From: JAMQKA01 sp043951865
GTDB taxonomy: Bacteria > Bacteroidota > Rhodothermia > Balneolales > Balneolaceae
Assembly: GCF_043951865.1 (NCBI RefSeq)
Contig: NZ_JBINJF010000056.1
Span: forward strand, 1-9,632
DNA: 9,632 nt
Reading direction: 5' to 3'
The translations under genes and the position numbers were made by a program. This document shows, in pieces, positions 1 to 7,500 of the stretch (the first letter of the stretch is position 1; each line of letters starts with the position of its first letter). A model generated the notes under the pieces. It saw only the letters and a program-made list of their open reading frames with translations, was not told the DNA's origin and made no database searches.

Positions 1-245
1 TACCCAAATTTGAGCTACCGGGTACTTCCGCTGGATATCATAATATCATTGGCTTAAGCCGTAATTTGTTCTACTTCGTGAATAATCCGGGTTAAGTGAT
101 TTGAGGGTTCAATTGAATACTATTCCAACATAATGTCTTAAATGCAACTCCACCCGTGGTGATTACGCCATTCTTGCGGGTTGATTGCGACAGCGGGTTT
201 TGGTTAATTGATAATAGTTTTACCGGAGCCAGTCACTGTTAATTA
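1..245. other. Left-edge region upstream of the GlxA-type regulator; no clear gene
   Basis: No convincing gene is visible. The third forward frame is open from the window edge to a TAA at 93-95 (30 codons), so the tail of a preceding gene cannot be excluded, but the peptide matches nothing I recognise. A perfect 10-base palindrome GGCTTAAGCC lies at 51-60. The last 100 bases should hold the promoter of the regulator gene that starts at 246, but I see no motif strong enough to mark. Confidence 0.3.
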
Positions 246-1241
246 ATGCCCAAACCGATGAAACACGTATCCATCCTCATCCCACGCGGTAATGCCAGTG
301 TCGTAAACATCGGCGGTACGCACCAAATTCTGTCGATGGTGAACCAGACGTTGCAGCAGCTGGGACGGAAGCCGGTGTTCGATATCCACCTGGTGGGACT
401 GGAGCAGGAGGTCCGCCAGTCGCCCGGTATCTTTTCGGTTACCCCCGACTGCCTGATGACGGAAGTTGGGGAAACAGACCTGATTATCATTCCGGCCATT
501 TTTGATGATGTGCCTGCCGCCAAAAAGAAAAACCAGGAGTTTATCCCCTGGATTTTACACCAGTATAAAAACGGGGCGGAAGTGGCCAGCATGTGCGTGG
601 CGGCTTTTTTCCTGGCCGAGACGGGCCTGCTGGATGGCAAAAAATGCTCCACCCACTGGATGCACGCCAACAGCTTTCGGAAATTGTACCCCGAAGTGGA
701 GCTGGTGGATGAAAAGATCATGACAGAGGAGGACGGCATCTACACCAGCGGCGGAGCCTACGCTTTCCTGAATTTACTGATGTACCTGATCGAGAAGAAT
801 GCCGGCAGAGAGGTGGCGGTGCATATTTCCAAAGCATTTGCCATTGATATCGATCGCGAAAGCCAGTCGCCGTTTATCATGTTTGAAGGACAAAAAGATC
901 ACGCCGACGAGAAAATTAAATCGGCCCAGGAATACATCGAAGAAAATTACGAGCGAACAATCCGCGTGGATGAACTGGCCGATAAACTGGCACTGAGCCG
1001 CCGTACGCTGGAACGGCGATTCAAGCGGGCCACCTCCAATACGGTAACGGAATATGTCCAGCGCGTAAAAATTGAGGCGGCCAAAAAAGACCTGGAGCGA
1101 ACCCGTAAAAATGTGACCGAAGTGATGTACGAGGTCGGCTATTCAGATACCAAGTCCTTTCGTAACCTGTTCCGCAGGATCACCGGCCTGACGCCGATCG
1201 AATACCGTGAGAAATACAACCGCGATGCCGTAGCCGTCTAA
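246..1241 (+). CDS. GlxA-type transcriptional regulator (DJ-1/PfpI domain + AraC helix-turn-helix)
   Basis: The 331-residue protein has the two-part layout of GlxA-family activators. Residues about 6-200 form a DJ-1/PfpI (class I amidotransferase-like) sensor domain, and residues about 222-325 form a C-terminal AraC/XylS DNA-binding domain. Cys117 in ASMCVAAFFLAETGLLDG sits where the nucleophile-elbow cysteine of the DJ-1 fold is expected, and KCSTHW (133-138) is the usual conserved follow-on. The first helix-turn-helix lies about 242-262 (DELADKLALSRRTLERRFKR) and the second about 288-315, ending in the AraC signature GYSDTKSFRNLFRRITGLTP. The length of about 330 is normal for the family. 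The N-terminal domain in such regulators usually senses a ligand rather than acting as an enzyme; the ligand here is unknown. A second ATG at 258 is an alternative start, and no Shine-Dalgarno separates them. It stands alone, with no obvious target gene beside it. Confidence 0.9.
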   Translation: MPKPMKHVSILIPRGNASVVNIGGTHQILSMVNQTLQQLGRKPVFDIHLVGLEQEVRQSPGIFSVTPDCLMTEVGETDLIIIPAIFDDVPAAKKKNQEFIPWILHQYKNGAEVASMCVAAFFLAETGLLDGKKCSTHWMHANSFRKLYPEVELVDEKIMTEEDGIYTSGGAYAFLNLLMYLIEKNAGREVAVHISKAFAIDIDRESQSPFIMFEGQKDHADEKIKSAQEYIEENYERTIRVDELADKLALSRRTLERRFKRATSNTVTEYVQRVKIEAAKKDLERTRKNVTEVMYEVGYSDTKSFRNLFRRITGLTPIEYREKYNRDAVAV

Positions 1242-1426
1242 AAACCGACCTTTTTTTGGCATCCCCAGACAGATGACCTGCCGGCAATTGGTAAGGCTGA
1301 AAGGGTATTTTAGATGCCCGGTTTTCCCTCTATTGCCTTCAACTATCTCTCATTTAATACGGGGGATAGCAACCTTACCGGAACGAAAAGCCTCAACACA
1401 AAAAGCGGTTTTAACAGAAGAGATGT

Positions 1427-1464
1427 TTCTTTTGTCTTGATACAAAAGGAACCGAAAACTCAAG
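1427..1464 (+). repeat. Hairpin repeat, copy A of the CTTTTGT...ACAAAAG family
   Basis: CTTTTGT (1429-1435) pairs with ACAAAAG (1442-1448) across a six-base loop, and is followed by GGAACCGAAAACTCAAG. The same order of hairpin, GGAA, CC, A-run and TCA recurs at 9488-9526, in the same orientation. This points to a dispersed repeat family and not to two unrelated terminators. Confidence 0.5.
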
Positions 1465-1482
1465 AAGAATTTAACTCCCCGG

Positions 1483-1502
1483 GCGGACCTCATCCCGTCC
1501 GC
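1483..1502. repeat. Short hairpin GCGGAC/GTCCGC
   Basis: GCGGAC (1483-1488) is complementary to GTCCGC (1497-1502) with an eight-base loop. It lies just downstream of the CTTTTGT hairpin and may be part of the same repeat unit. No T-run follows, so it is not a convincing intrinsic terminator. Confidence 0.35.
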
Positions 1503-1621
1503 TGTTCAGATGAATCGCCTGCTCCTCATAAAACAGAAATTCTTCGGGTTTGGACATGGTGCAATACCCCGTTCATACGACCTACTCCTTCGAAATCCTT
1601 CATTCATAATCCCCCACTCCG

Positions 1622-1659
1622 CTGCATGCAGGAATGGCACGAGCGAGACGCCCGCGCCA
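1622..1659. repeat. Palindrome CTGCATGCAG followed by a REP-like GC-rich hairpin
   Basis: CTGCATGCAG (1622-1631) is a perfect 10-base palindrome. Three bases on, TGGCACGAGCG (1635-1645) pairs with CGCCCGCGCCA (1649-1659) over a three-base AGA loop, 9 of 11 positions pairing. GC-rich tight hairpins like this are typical of REP-type intergenic repeats. It is much richer in GC than its surroundings. Confidence 0.4.
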
Positions 1660-1716
1660 GTATTAGAATTAAGTTCAATGGTTTTAGCACAGGCGCGGTT
1701 TCGTTATTTGCGGACT

Positions 1717-1748
1717 GGTTATTCGTTTTTTGAATTAAACCAATAACC
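1717..1748. repeat. AT-rich hairpin GGTTATT...AATAACC
   Basis: GGTTATTCGTTT (1717-1728) pairs with AAACCAATAACC (1737-1748) at 11 of 12 positions, with an eight-base loop. GGTTATT also occurs within the TTAGTTATT cluster at the right end of the window (9546-9552), so the two may be related. It could act as a transcription barrier between the convergent genes, but there is no following T-run. Confidence 0.35.
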
Positions 1749-1882
1749 TATCTCCGGCGACGAATGTTGCGGTTTGTCTTCTTCGATGAAAAAATAAACA
1801 GGGAATCATGATTAAGAAGCCCCGAAAGGCAGATAGTTACCAACATTTTCATGAGATACTCTAAATGATCTGGATCCCTTTA

Positions 1883-2929
1883 TTACCCGGCGGGCTCCAT
1901 CTGCCGTTCCTTTTTACGGCGGCGATGTGCTTTTAGATATCGCTCATCTTCAGCATACGTCGTAGGATATACCGTGGGAACCGGCTGAGGATCCATATTT
2001 TCATCCACATTTACAAAGGTGAACACACAGGTATTGGAAAGCGCCTTGGTCACTTTATCCAGGCTGGTGCGCTCAATATCGATTTCAATGCTGATAGAAG
2101 TTTCACCCGTATATACGATGCGACTGGTAAAATCGAGTTTGTCGCCAATACGGATCGGCTGCAGAAAGTTGATCCGGTTCACGCGTACAAATACCGGCCG
2201 GTTTGGGGCGATCTCCTCAGCGTGCATCAACGCCAGCTCAAACGCCCGGCGGATGACGTAGCCCCCAAATATTTTCTTGGGTACGTTTTCATGATCCGGG
2301 TACATTCTTTCCATGCTGCTGCGAGTAAGATCTCCGGCCAATAGGCCGTCAAAACCCTCCTCTTCCTGTGCCTGGTGCAGTTCACGGAGGTGATGGAATT
2401 CCTCTTTACTCGGCGGCTCTTCCAGCGCGTCAATCTGCCGGCGGTAGGACTTGCGTCGTTCTATCGCCGCCTGGTATCGCTCTTTTTCCAGGTCGCTTTC
2501 ATATTCAAGCGGGGGAATGGGCAGGCTTTCGGCTTCTTTCCCTTCTCCGGTACGCGCCACCATCGTAAAATAACAGGCCGCCAGGGAGTGTTCTGCCTCC
2601 TTATCCTGGTCAACCCTGATGCCGACCTCCATGGAGGTGCGTCCCACATAATTGATGCGAGCCCTAAGATAGACATCCCTGGTTATATCGCCCGGAACAT
2701 GCAGGGCGATATCATCGACGGCAGCCGTCACCACACGTGCCCCAGGTTCAAACCGGTGGACATAGTCCAGCGCCACATCTTCGGCCAGCTTGTCGAGATG
2801 CTCCAGCAGTCGTCCCCAGCGCATATTACCGGGAATCTGCCTGTCCACAATCATAAATTTACGACGTAGCTGACGGTCACTGCTAAACGGGAGGGTTCGC
2901 TCAATGGAGGTATCTAAAGGACGCATCAT
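1883..2929 (-). CDS. Acyl-CoA thioesterase with two hotdog domains
   Basis: The 348-residue protein is predicted to hydrolyse acyl-CoA to free fatty acid and CoA in the cytoplasm. Two hotdog folds are visible. The first, about residues 34-126, opens with WGRLLEHLDKLAEDVA, the pattern of the long hotdog helix. The second, about 216-308, opens with KIFGGYVIRRAFELA, followed by the strand motif VNRINFLQPIRIGDKL. A charged helical linker (about 145-195) joins them. Tandem hotdog domains of this size are typical of the ACOT7/ACOT9-like acyl-CoA hydrolases. Asn35/Asp46 in domain 1 and Glu231 in domain 2 are candidate active-site residues, but I could not align them to a structure. The gene starts MM, so either Met may be used. 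It is convergent with the regulator gene and divergent from the reductase gene, so it is probably monocistronic. Chain-length preference cannot be read from the sequence. Confidence 0.85.
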   Translation of the reverse strand: MMRPLDTSIERTLPFSSDRQLRRKFMIVDRQIPGNMRWGRLLEHLDKLAEDVALDYVHRFEPGARVVTAAVDDIALHVPGDITRDVYLRARINYVGRTSMEVGIRVDQDKEAEHSLAACYFTMVARTGEGKEAESLPIPPLEYESDLEKERYQAAIERRKSYRRQIDALEEPPSKEEFHHLRELHQAQEEEGFDGLLAGDLTRSSMERMYPDHENVPKKIFGGYVIRRAFELALMHAEEIAPNRPVFVRVNRINFLQPIRIGDKLDFTSRIVYTGETSISIEIDIERTSLDKVTKALSNTCVFTFVNVDENMDPQPVPTVYPTTYAEDERYLKAHRRRKKERQMEPAG

Positions 2930-3296
2930 TGGATAATTTTAGGTGAAAATACGTTTAAATATAAAAAACGAACTTATGGCATCACTAATTCAGTACAATT
3001 TTGTATTTGGCTCATCAAAGTTCAATCTGTCTGAATTTTTCTTCTCCAAGAGTGACTTTTGTGAATTTGCCTCTGAAAGCGATAATATTTCATTTTTAAT
3101 TAAAGCCATGTTGACCACTGGCAACCGGAATTCTATACTCTTGCCCGCTGCGCTCTCATTGGCTACATTGCAACTCCGCCTGCGGAAGACTGTTGAGTGA
3201 TAATCCCCGTATTCCAGGCAAGCCCGCGCTGGCTGCAACTTGCATCGAACTGAGTTTTTGTTATCCCAAACTGCTAGAAACCAGGAAAAATATTCA
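2930..3296. other. Divergent intergenic region between thioesterase and reductase genes
   Basis: This 367-base region must contain the promoters of both divergent genes. The left half is AT-rich and the right half is richer in GC, with a small hairpin TCCGC/GCGGA at 3175-3186. A 39-codon ATG frame on the - strand (2990-3109) is present but unrecognised. I see no operator or riboswitch that I can name. Confidence 0.3.
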
Positions 3297-4310
3297 ATGA
3301 TGAAACGGAGTTTCCAAGAAATTTACGAGCAGCTTTACCAAATTTTGCGAAACTATGATTTCCCGGAAGAACGGGCCCGGCTTATCGCTCAAACGCACAC
3401 CCAGTCTAGTTGCGACGGGGTCTATTCGCACGGACTCAACCGCTTCCCTTCCTTTATCGATTATGTGGAGCGCGGACTGATCGACGTTGCTGCCGAACCG
3501 GAAAAAGTGGGCTCTTTCGGGGTCCTCGAGCGTTGGGATGGCAACCTGGCGCCCGGGGTCTCCAATGCTCATCACTGCATGGAGCGGGCGATGACGCTTG
3601 CCCGGGAACATACGATCGGCTGTGTGGCACTGCGCAACACCAATCACTGGATGCGCGGCGGTACCTACGGGTGGCAGGCGGCAGATGCCGGGAAAATAGC
3701 CCTGTGCTTCACAAATACGAAATCCAATATGCCGCCCTGGGGTGGCCGGGAAAACCGGATCGGGAATAACCCTTTCATCATTGCTATTCCAAGAGAAAAG
3801 GGTCATGTGGTGCTGGATATGGCCACCTCCCAATTTTCGCTGGGCAAAATGAATACCTACAAGCTCAACAATGAGTTGCTCCCGTTTGCCGGCGGCTGGG
3901 ATAGCGAGGGAAACCTGACAAAAGATCCCGGAAAAATACTTGCCACGGGACATGCGCTGCCCGCGGGCTACTGGAAAGGATCAGCGCTGACAATCGTCTT
4001 GGACATGCTGGCTGCCCTGCTTTCTGATGGCAATCCAACACACAACATTGATGATGACGAGGAAATCGCCATTTCCCAGGTTTTTATCTGCATCGATCCC
4101 GAAAAGTTCGCTGATGGCAACTTGAAAAACCAGTTATTGGATGAAATTATTGACCATGTACATGATGTGCCTCCAATACAGGATGGAGAACGTACATATT
4201 ATCCCGGGGAGCGGACCCTGGCAACGCGAAAAGACCACCTGGAATATGGAATCCCGGTCAGTGAATCGGTGTGGAAAAATATTGAACGGCTTTCATCGCA
4301 ATCCTGCTAA
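3297..4310 (+). CDS. yiaK: 3-dehydro-L-gulonate 2-dehydrogenase (2,3-diketo-L-gulonate reductase), YiaK/DlgD type
   Basis: The protein belongs to the malate/L-lactate dehydrogenase-like NAD(P)H oxidoreductases (Ldh2/YiaK family), which lack a classical Rossmann fold. It matches my memory of E. coli YiaK along its whole length: GVYSHGLNRFPSF near the N-terminus, ALRNTNHWMRGGTYGWQAA (111-129), MPPWGGRENRIGNNP (145-159), GYWKGSALTIVLDMLAALLSDG (224-245), and a C-terminal SVWKNIE. His45 in the YSHG motif corresponds to the catalytic His44 of the E. coli enzyme. The predicted reaction is reversible reduction of 2,3-diketo-L-gulonate in L-ascorbate/gulonate-type sugar-acid breakdown. I chose the ATG at 3297 because an AGGA stands ten bases upstream. 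The ATG at 3300 would place the histidine exactly at 44, and a TTG at 3240 would add 19 unlikely residues. No yiaLMNO-type transporter or kinase lies nearby, so its substrate in this organism remains open. Confidence 0.9.
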   Translation: MMKRSFQEIYEQLYQILRNYDFPEERARLIAQTHTQSSCDGVYSHGLNRFPSFIDYVERGLIDVAAEPEKVGSFGVLERWDGNLAPGVSNAHHCMERAMTLAREHTIGCVALRNTNHWMRGGTYGWQAADAGKIALCFTNTKSNMPPWGGRENRIGNNPFIIAIPREKGHVVLDMATSQFSLGKMNTYKLNNELLPFAGGWDSEGNLTKDPGKILATGHALPAGYWKGSALTIVLDMLAALLSDGNPTHNIDDDEEIAISQVFICIDPEKFADGNLKNQLLDEIIDHVHDVPPIQDGERTYYPGERTLATRKDHLEYGIPVSESVWKNIERLSSQSC

Positions 4311-4440
4311 GCCGACACTTTTTTCTGGCAGCAACAACGTACCTGGATTATATCAATGTCTTCTACAAGGATATTATTTTTAAATCCTGGTGAATTATTC
4401 AGGTTGTAACCCATACATCCTTTTCTGAAAAATGAATAAT

Positions 4441-4761
4441 ATGGCTTGGTTTTACTTAATAATTGCTGGTTTGTTTGAAATAGTGTGGGCGGTAGGCCTG
4501 AAATATTCTGAGGGTTTTACCAGGCTCTATCCAAGCATTGGTACCGTCATCGCAATGGTGATCAGTTTTTATTTCCTGGCTCAAGGGTTAAAAGTTATTC
4601 CGGTGGGAACAGCGTACGCGGTATGGACAGGCATTGGAGCAGTGGGAACGGCGATACTGGGAATGATTTTGTTTGATGAATCCAGGGATCTGCTCAGAAT
4701 CAGCTGTATCCTGCTTATAATCGCCGGGATAATAGGCCTGAAACTTGTCTCTCCCGATTAG
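4441..4761 (+). CDS. sugE: SMR-family guanidinium exporter, SugE/Gdx type
   Basis: This is a 106-residue small multidrug resistance protein with four predicted transmembrane helices, working as an antiparallel dimer in the inner membrane. It has the Gdx/SugE fingerprint: AGLFEIVWAVGLKYSEGF around the essential Glu13, and PVGTAYAVWTGIGAVG in helix 3. These differ from the EmrE/QacC multidrug subtype. Gdx proteins exchange guanidinium for protons and can incidentally pass small quaternary ammonium compounds. An upstream ATG at 4432 adds three residues. I prefer 4441 because it puts Glu13, Ser42, Tyr59 and Trp62 at the positions I recall for the studied exporter Gdx-Clo. The gene stands 130 bases after the reductase gene, with no guanidine riboswitch that I can recognise in between. 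Confidence 0.9.
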   Translation: MAWFYLIIAGLFEIVWAVGLKYSEGFTRLYPSIGTVIAMVISFYFLAQGLKVIPVGTAYAVWTGIGAVGTAILGMILFDESRDLLRISCILLIIAGIIGLKLVSPD

Positions 4762-5053
4762 GTAAATTTCGCAAAATCAGGTTATGCCAGACAATCCACG
4801 AGTTCCGTTGCATCCTCCCTCTGTCGAGGGGCATCACTGCACGGTCGGTCTGCGGCTGGCAAAGCTATTGTATACAAACAGGATCCTACATTGACATAAG
4901 GGGACCGAAAAATTGCAAGCGTTTGGGAAAATTAGTCAAATTCCTTGCATTTATTAAAAAAATTAAGACATCTAATTCATTGCTAGTCAATGAAGTAATA
5001 TGGTTGTGAGGATGCCCTAATCATACTATTTAATAGCTGATAACGCTGCATTT
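4762..5053. other. Gene-free region between the exporter and receptor genes
   Basis: About 290 bases with no credible open frame. It contains a 10-base palindrome TTGTATACAA (4868-4877), a short GC-rich stem CCCTC/GAGGG (4817-4830) without a T-run, and an AT-rich stretch from about 4940 to 5050. A TTGACA at 4891 has no -10 partner at proper spacing. I see no functional element I can support. Confidence 0.35.
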
Positions 5054-5098
5054 AACAATCATGAGGGGATACATATAAAGCATCCCCATATGATTGTT
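5054..5098 (-). terminator. Strong hairpin terminator after the copper receptor gene
   Basis: AACAATCATGAGGGGAT (5054-5070) pairs with ATCCCCATATGATTGTT (5082-5098), 15 of 17 positions, with one two-base internal mismatch and an 11-base loop. It starts ten bases past the receptor stop codon. On the + strand the stem runs into TTTT, while on the - strand the trailing T-run is poor (TTAAAT). It may therefore work best against rightward transcription, or act in both directions, or protect the 3' end of the receptor mRNA. Confidence 0.65.
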
Positions 5099-5108
5099 TT
5101 GATCGGTG

Positions 5109-7388
5109 TTAGAGTGATGAAAGTATCCCGTTCCATTTGAGCTCAACAAAGAAACTGCGACCGGGATCGTTGAGCGGCAGGGTAGATCCCTGCAAGCTAC
5201 GGTTCAGGTGCTCGTGGTACGTCACGTCAAACAGGTTGTCTACGCCCGCCGAGAGCTGAATGCCGCGTCCCAGTTGGGAACTCAGCTTGAAACTCGTCAA
5301 CAGGTAACCGTCCGTTGGCTGCTCAACAAACGATTCGGCCACACGGGTTTGCTCAGCTACTCCGCGCAGGTGCAGTTGAGGAATCAGCTTGCCATTAAGG
5401 AAGCTGTAATCCAGTTTAAGATTGGCCTCATAAGCCGGAATCTGTGGCAGATCTTCATCAGCCGTTACATTGCGGCCGATAGTATAGGCTGTGGACAGGT
5501 TGTAACCCAATTTATTGCGCCCATTGTTTTGGAACGTCAGCTCAAATCCGTACAAGGCAGCTTCTTCCACATTCACAAACTGCTTTACGCCCGGTGCCCC
5601 CATCTGTTTGGGATTCAAATCGGGACGAACGGCCGCGCTGATATAATCGGTCACGTAGCTGTAGAACAGTGAAGTCTCAATACTGATGACTTTGTTCGTA
5701 TAGTTGAGCATCGCATCTACCTGGTGGTTGGCCTCGGAGTTCAACTGCGGATTGCCTACGTATTCATAGGGATCCATCCCGATGGCCAGGTAGTTGACAA
5801 AAAGCTCATCCATGCCGGGGTAGCGCTCCGATCGTCCAACCCAGAAGCCGGTCGTCCAGTTCGGATGCAGATCTTTGGTAAAGCCGGCGCTGGCACTCCA
5901 TCCCAGGTGCTCCTGGTCGAGCGTTCCGAGGGACTGGGCAAAATACGTATCTGGATCGCCGGCATTGGAGTAGTAGTAGTCGAATCTGGAAGAGATCACC
6001 ACGTTCCATTCGCTGATAATCGGCTGGTATTCCACCACACCGCCAAAACGATTGCGTTTTCCACCCTGCCAGACGTTATCGGTGACGGTCTGCCCGGCCA
6101 TGGGACCCATGTTGAAATCGCGGGTGCGAAATCCCTCCATATACCTGAGCGTGGCGTCGGCGCCGAAGGTCCAGCTGCCCGATGTCCCCGGTAGCACATA
6201 GGAAATATCGTACCCGTAGGTTTCCGTGGCCAGGTCCGTAACCGCTTCGGTCATTTTTGACATCTCGCGATCCAGGTTATCCATAACGTGTGCAACGTAC
6301 GAGCCAAAAACCGAGCTTTTAAAGCGTCCCCTGCCGAGATCAGCCTTGGTATAGGTAAGCGTGGCGTTGGTGATGTTGTCTTCCCGCATATCCATCATCA
6401 GCGCCGGGTATTCCACATCCCGCGCAAAATTCTGACTCAGTTTGGCTTTAAGGGTGTTGGCACTATTTAACTGGACCGATGTTTCCACCGAATATTCGGC
6501 ATTCGACATCCCGGCGCTAACGCTGTTTCCGGAACCGTCCTCATAATTTTCAGTGGATGCAAAAGCCCCGTATATGTTGGTCGTCCATCGGCCGCCCTCT
6601 TTTTTGATGCCGCCCGCATAGCGCTGGCGGTCGATGTTGCTTTCGTAACCGGCGGTTACGTAACTCGAAATAGCAGGATTGCCGAAATGGTTCGCCTGCT
6701 GTGATTTGAAATTGATGATACCGCCAAACGAGGGCCCGTGCTTCAGGGCATAGGGCCCCTTAAGAATCTCAACTTCTTCGATCTGCTCCATCTGAATGTG
6801 TGTTGTTGGGGGATCCATCCGGTTGGGACAGGCACCCTGGGATTGCAGCAGGCCGTCCATCTCCACCATCAGCTGATTTTTTTGGAAACCGCGCAGTACG
6901 GGATCGACGCCAAAACCGCCGCCTTTGCGAATGCCTGAAATATTGGGCGAATCCTTGAGAAACTGTCCCGCATCGTGCGAAAGGTTAACGGTCGAGATGG
7001 CCTGCAAAAACTGGTCGGGCTGGGCGGAGGTTTTTCTTGCCAGCACCGTAACCGGGCTCAACGCCTCCCTGGATTTTCGCAAGTAGATTGTTGCTGTTCC
7101 ATCTGCACCATCTCCCGCATTGAGTTCAACGGTTTCAGTTTTGTAGCCCACATAGGTAATGCGCAGGATTAACGTTTCGACATCTGCAGTAAAGCTGAAT
7201 TCGCCGTTGGTATTCGTCGTTGTAGTTACACCGCCGTCCAACCAATGCACGTGGGCACCGGTTAACGGTGTACTGGTTGATCGGTCCAGCACTTTGCCTG
7301 TAAACGTGTGTTGAGCCCAGGCGTAACCCGGGAAAACAGTAAGGAGTAACAGTCCAATTGCCAAAGAAAGTATTTTTTGTGTTCGCAT
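5109..7388 (-). CDS. TonB-dependent copper receptor, OprC/NosA family, with N-terminal carboxypeptidase-regulatory-like domain
   Basis: This 759-residue outer-membrane receptor has a signal peptide (cleavage likely after AWA, residue 25). A CarboxypepD_reg-like beta domain (about 28-104) follows, then a TonB-box-like SPVTVLA (111-117), a plug (about 125-230) and a 22-strand-type barrel to the C-terminus. The plug contains GACPNRMDPPTTHI (186-198), the signature I associate with OprC/NosA copper receptors. Cys187 and Met191 form its CxxxM motif. A matching HxM motif, His367-Val-Met369, lies 180 residues after Cys187; I recall Cys143/Met147 and His323/Met325 for Pseudomonas OprC, the same spacing. 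Extra methionines cluster in MMDM (331-334), residues 369-379 and NMGPM (426-430). The likely role is copper uptake across the outer membrane. The N-terminal regulatory domain is a Bacteroidota-style addition. The Cys/His-rich gene upstream is on the same strand, 112 bases away. Confidence 0.9.
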   Translation of the reverse strand: MRTQKILSLAIGLLLLTVFPGYAWAQHTFTGKVLDRSTSTPLTGAHVHWLDGGVTTTTNTNGEFSFTADVETLILRITYVGYKTETVELNAGDGADGTATIYLRKSREALSPVTVLARKTSAQPDQFLQAISTVNLSHDAGQFLKDSPNISGIRKGGGFGVDPVLRGFQKNQLMVEMDGLLQSQGACPNRMDPPTTHIQMEQIEEVEILKGPYALKHGPSFGGIINFKSQQANHFGNPAISSYVTAGYESNIDRQRYAGGIKKEGGRWTTNIYGAFASTENYEDGSGNSVSAGMSNAEYSVETSVQLNSANTLKAKLSQNFARDVEYPALMMDMREDNITNATLTYTKADLGRGRFKSSVFGSYVAHVMDNLDREMSKMTEAVTDLATETYGYDISYVLPGTSGSWTFGADATLRYMEGFRTRDFNMGPMAGQTVTDNVWQGGKRNRFGGVVEYQPIISEWNVVISSRFDYYYSNAGDPDTYFAQSLGTLDQEHLGWSASAGFTKDLHPNWTTGFWVGRSERYPGMDELFVNYLAIGMDPYEYVGNPQLNSEANHQVDAMLNYTNKVISIETSLFYSYVTDYISAAVRPDLNPKQMGAPGVKQFVNVEEAALYGFELTFQNNGRNKLGYNLSTAYTIGRNVTADEDLPQIPAYEANLKLDYSFLNGKLIPQLHLRGVAEQTRVAESFVEQPTDGYLLTSFKLSSQLGRGIQLSAGVDNLFDVTYHEHLNRSLQGSTLPLNDPGRSFFVELKWNGILSSL

Positions 7389-7432
7389 GATTCTAATATG
7401 GTTTCGTTCATCCGCATCACAATCGAGATATT

Positions 7433-7446
7433 GCTATTGCAATAGC
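7433..7446. promoter_or_regulatory. Perfect 14-base palindrome upstream of the copper receptor gene
   Basis: GCTATTGCAATAGC is a perfect palindrome lying 45 bases before the receptor start codon and 54 bases past the stop of the Cys/His-rich gene. Its core TATTGCAATA differs by one base from AATTGCAATA in the divergent promoter region (8006-8015). It is a candidate operator giving the receptor its own control, or a stem between two cistrons. This is pattern evidence only. Confidence 0.35.
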
Positions 7447-7500
7447 GTTACCGCACAGTGATGCAGCGTGATTGATGAAATTTGATTGGAAAAAAGGAGA

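Larger units (their letters stand above)
1242..1882. other. Gene-free intergenic region rich in hairpin repeats
   Basis: This 640-base stretch lies between the convergent regulator and thioesterase genes. The open frames inside it have no recognisable domain and look like read-through of repeats. It contains at least five separate inverted repeats: 1429-1448, 1483-1502, 1622-1631, 1635-1659 and 1717-1748. I read it as a pile-up of dispersed intergenic repeats, not as a gene. No classic terminator with a clean T-run follows either flanking gene. Confidence 0.55.

Noticed and set aside
1314..1746. Two overlapping + strand frames of 139 and 78 codons
   Set aside because: They run through at least four inverted repeats and have no domain, so they look like translated repeat DNA.
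1427..1752. CRISPR-like array in the repeat-rich intergenic region
   Set aside because: The hairpins differ from one another in sequence and spacing; there is no repeated unit separated by equal spacers and no cas gene.
2990..3109. A 39-codon ATG frame on the - strand upstream of the thioesterase
   Set aside because: The peptide is unrecognised, of ordinary low-complexity composition, and such short frames are expected by chance; it could be revisited if conserved.
3294..3953. A 219-codon open frame antisense to the YiaK-type reductase gene
   Set aside because: It lies wholly opposite a strongly supported enzyme gene, has no recognisable domain and is explained by the codon pattern of the sense strand.
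4311..4440. Possible guanidine riboswitch upstream of the exporter
   Set aside because: I looked for paired hairpins with ACGR-type loops and for the larger ykkC fold and found neither.
4891..4919. A TTGACA that resembles a -35 promoter box
   Set aside because: No -10-like hexamer lies 16-18 bases downstream, and no gene on the + strand follows.
5208..6194. Long + strand frames opposite the copper receptor
   Set aside because: They mirror the receptor coding sequence and show no family signature or start context.
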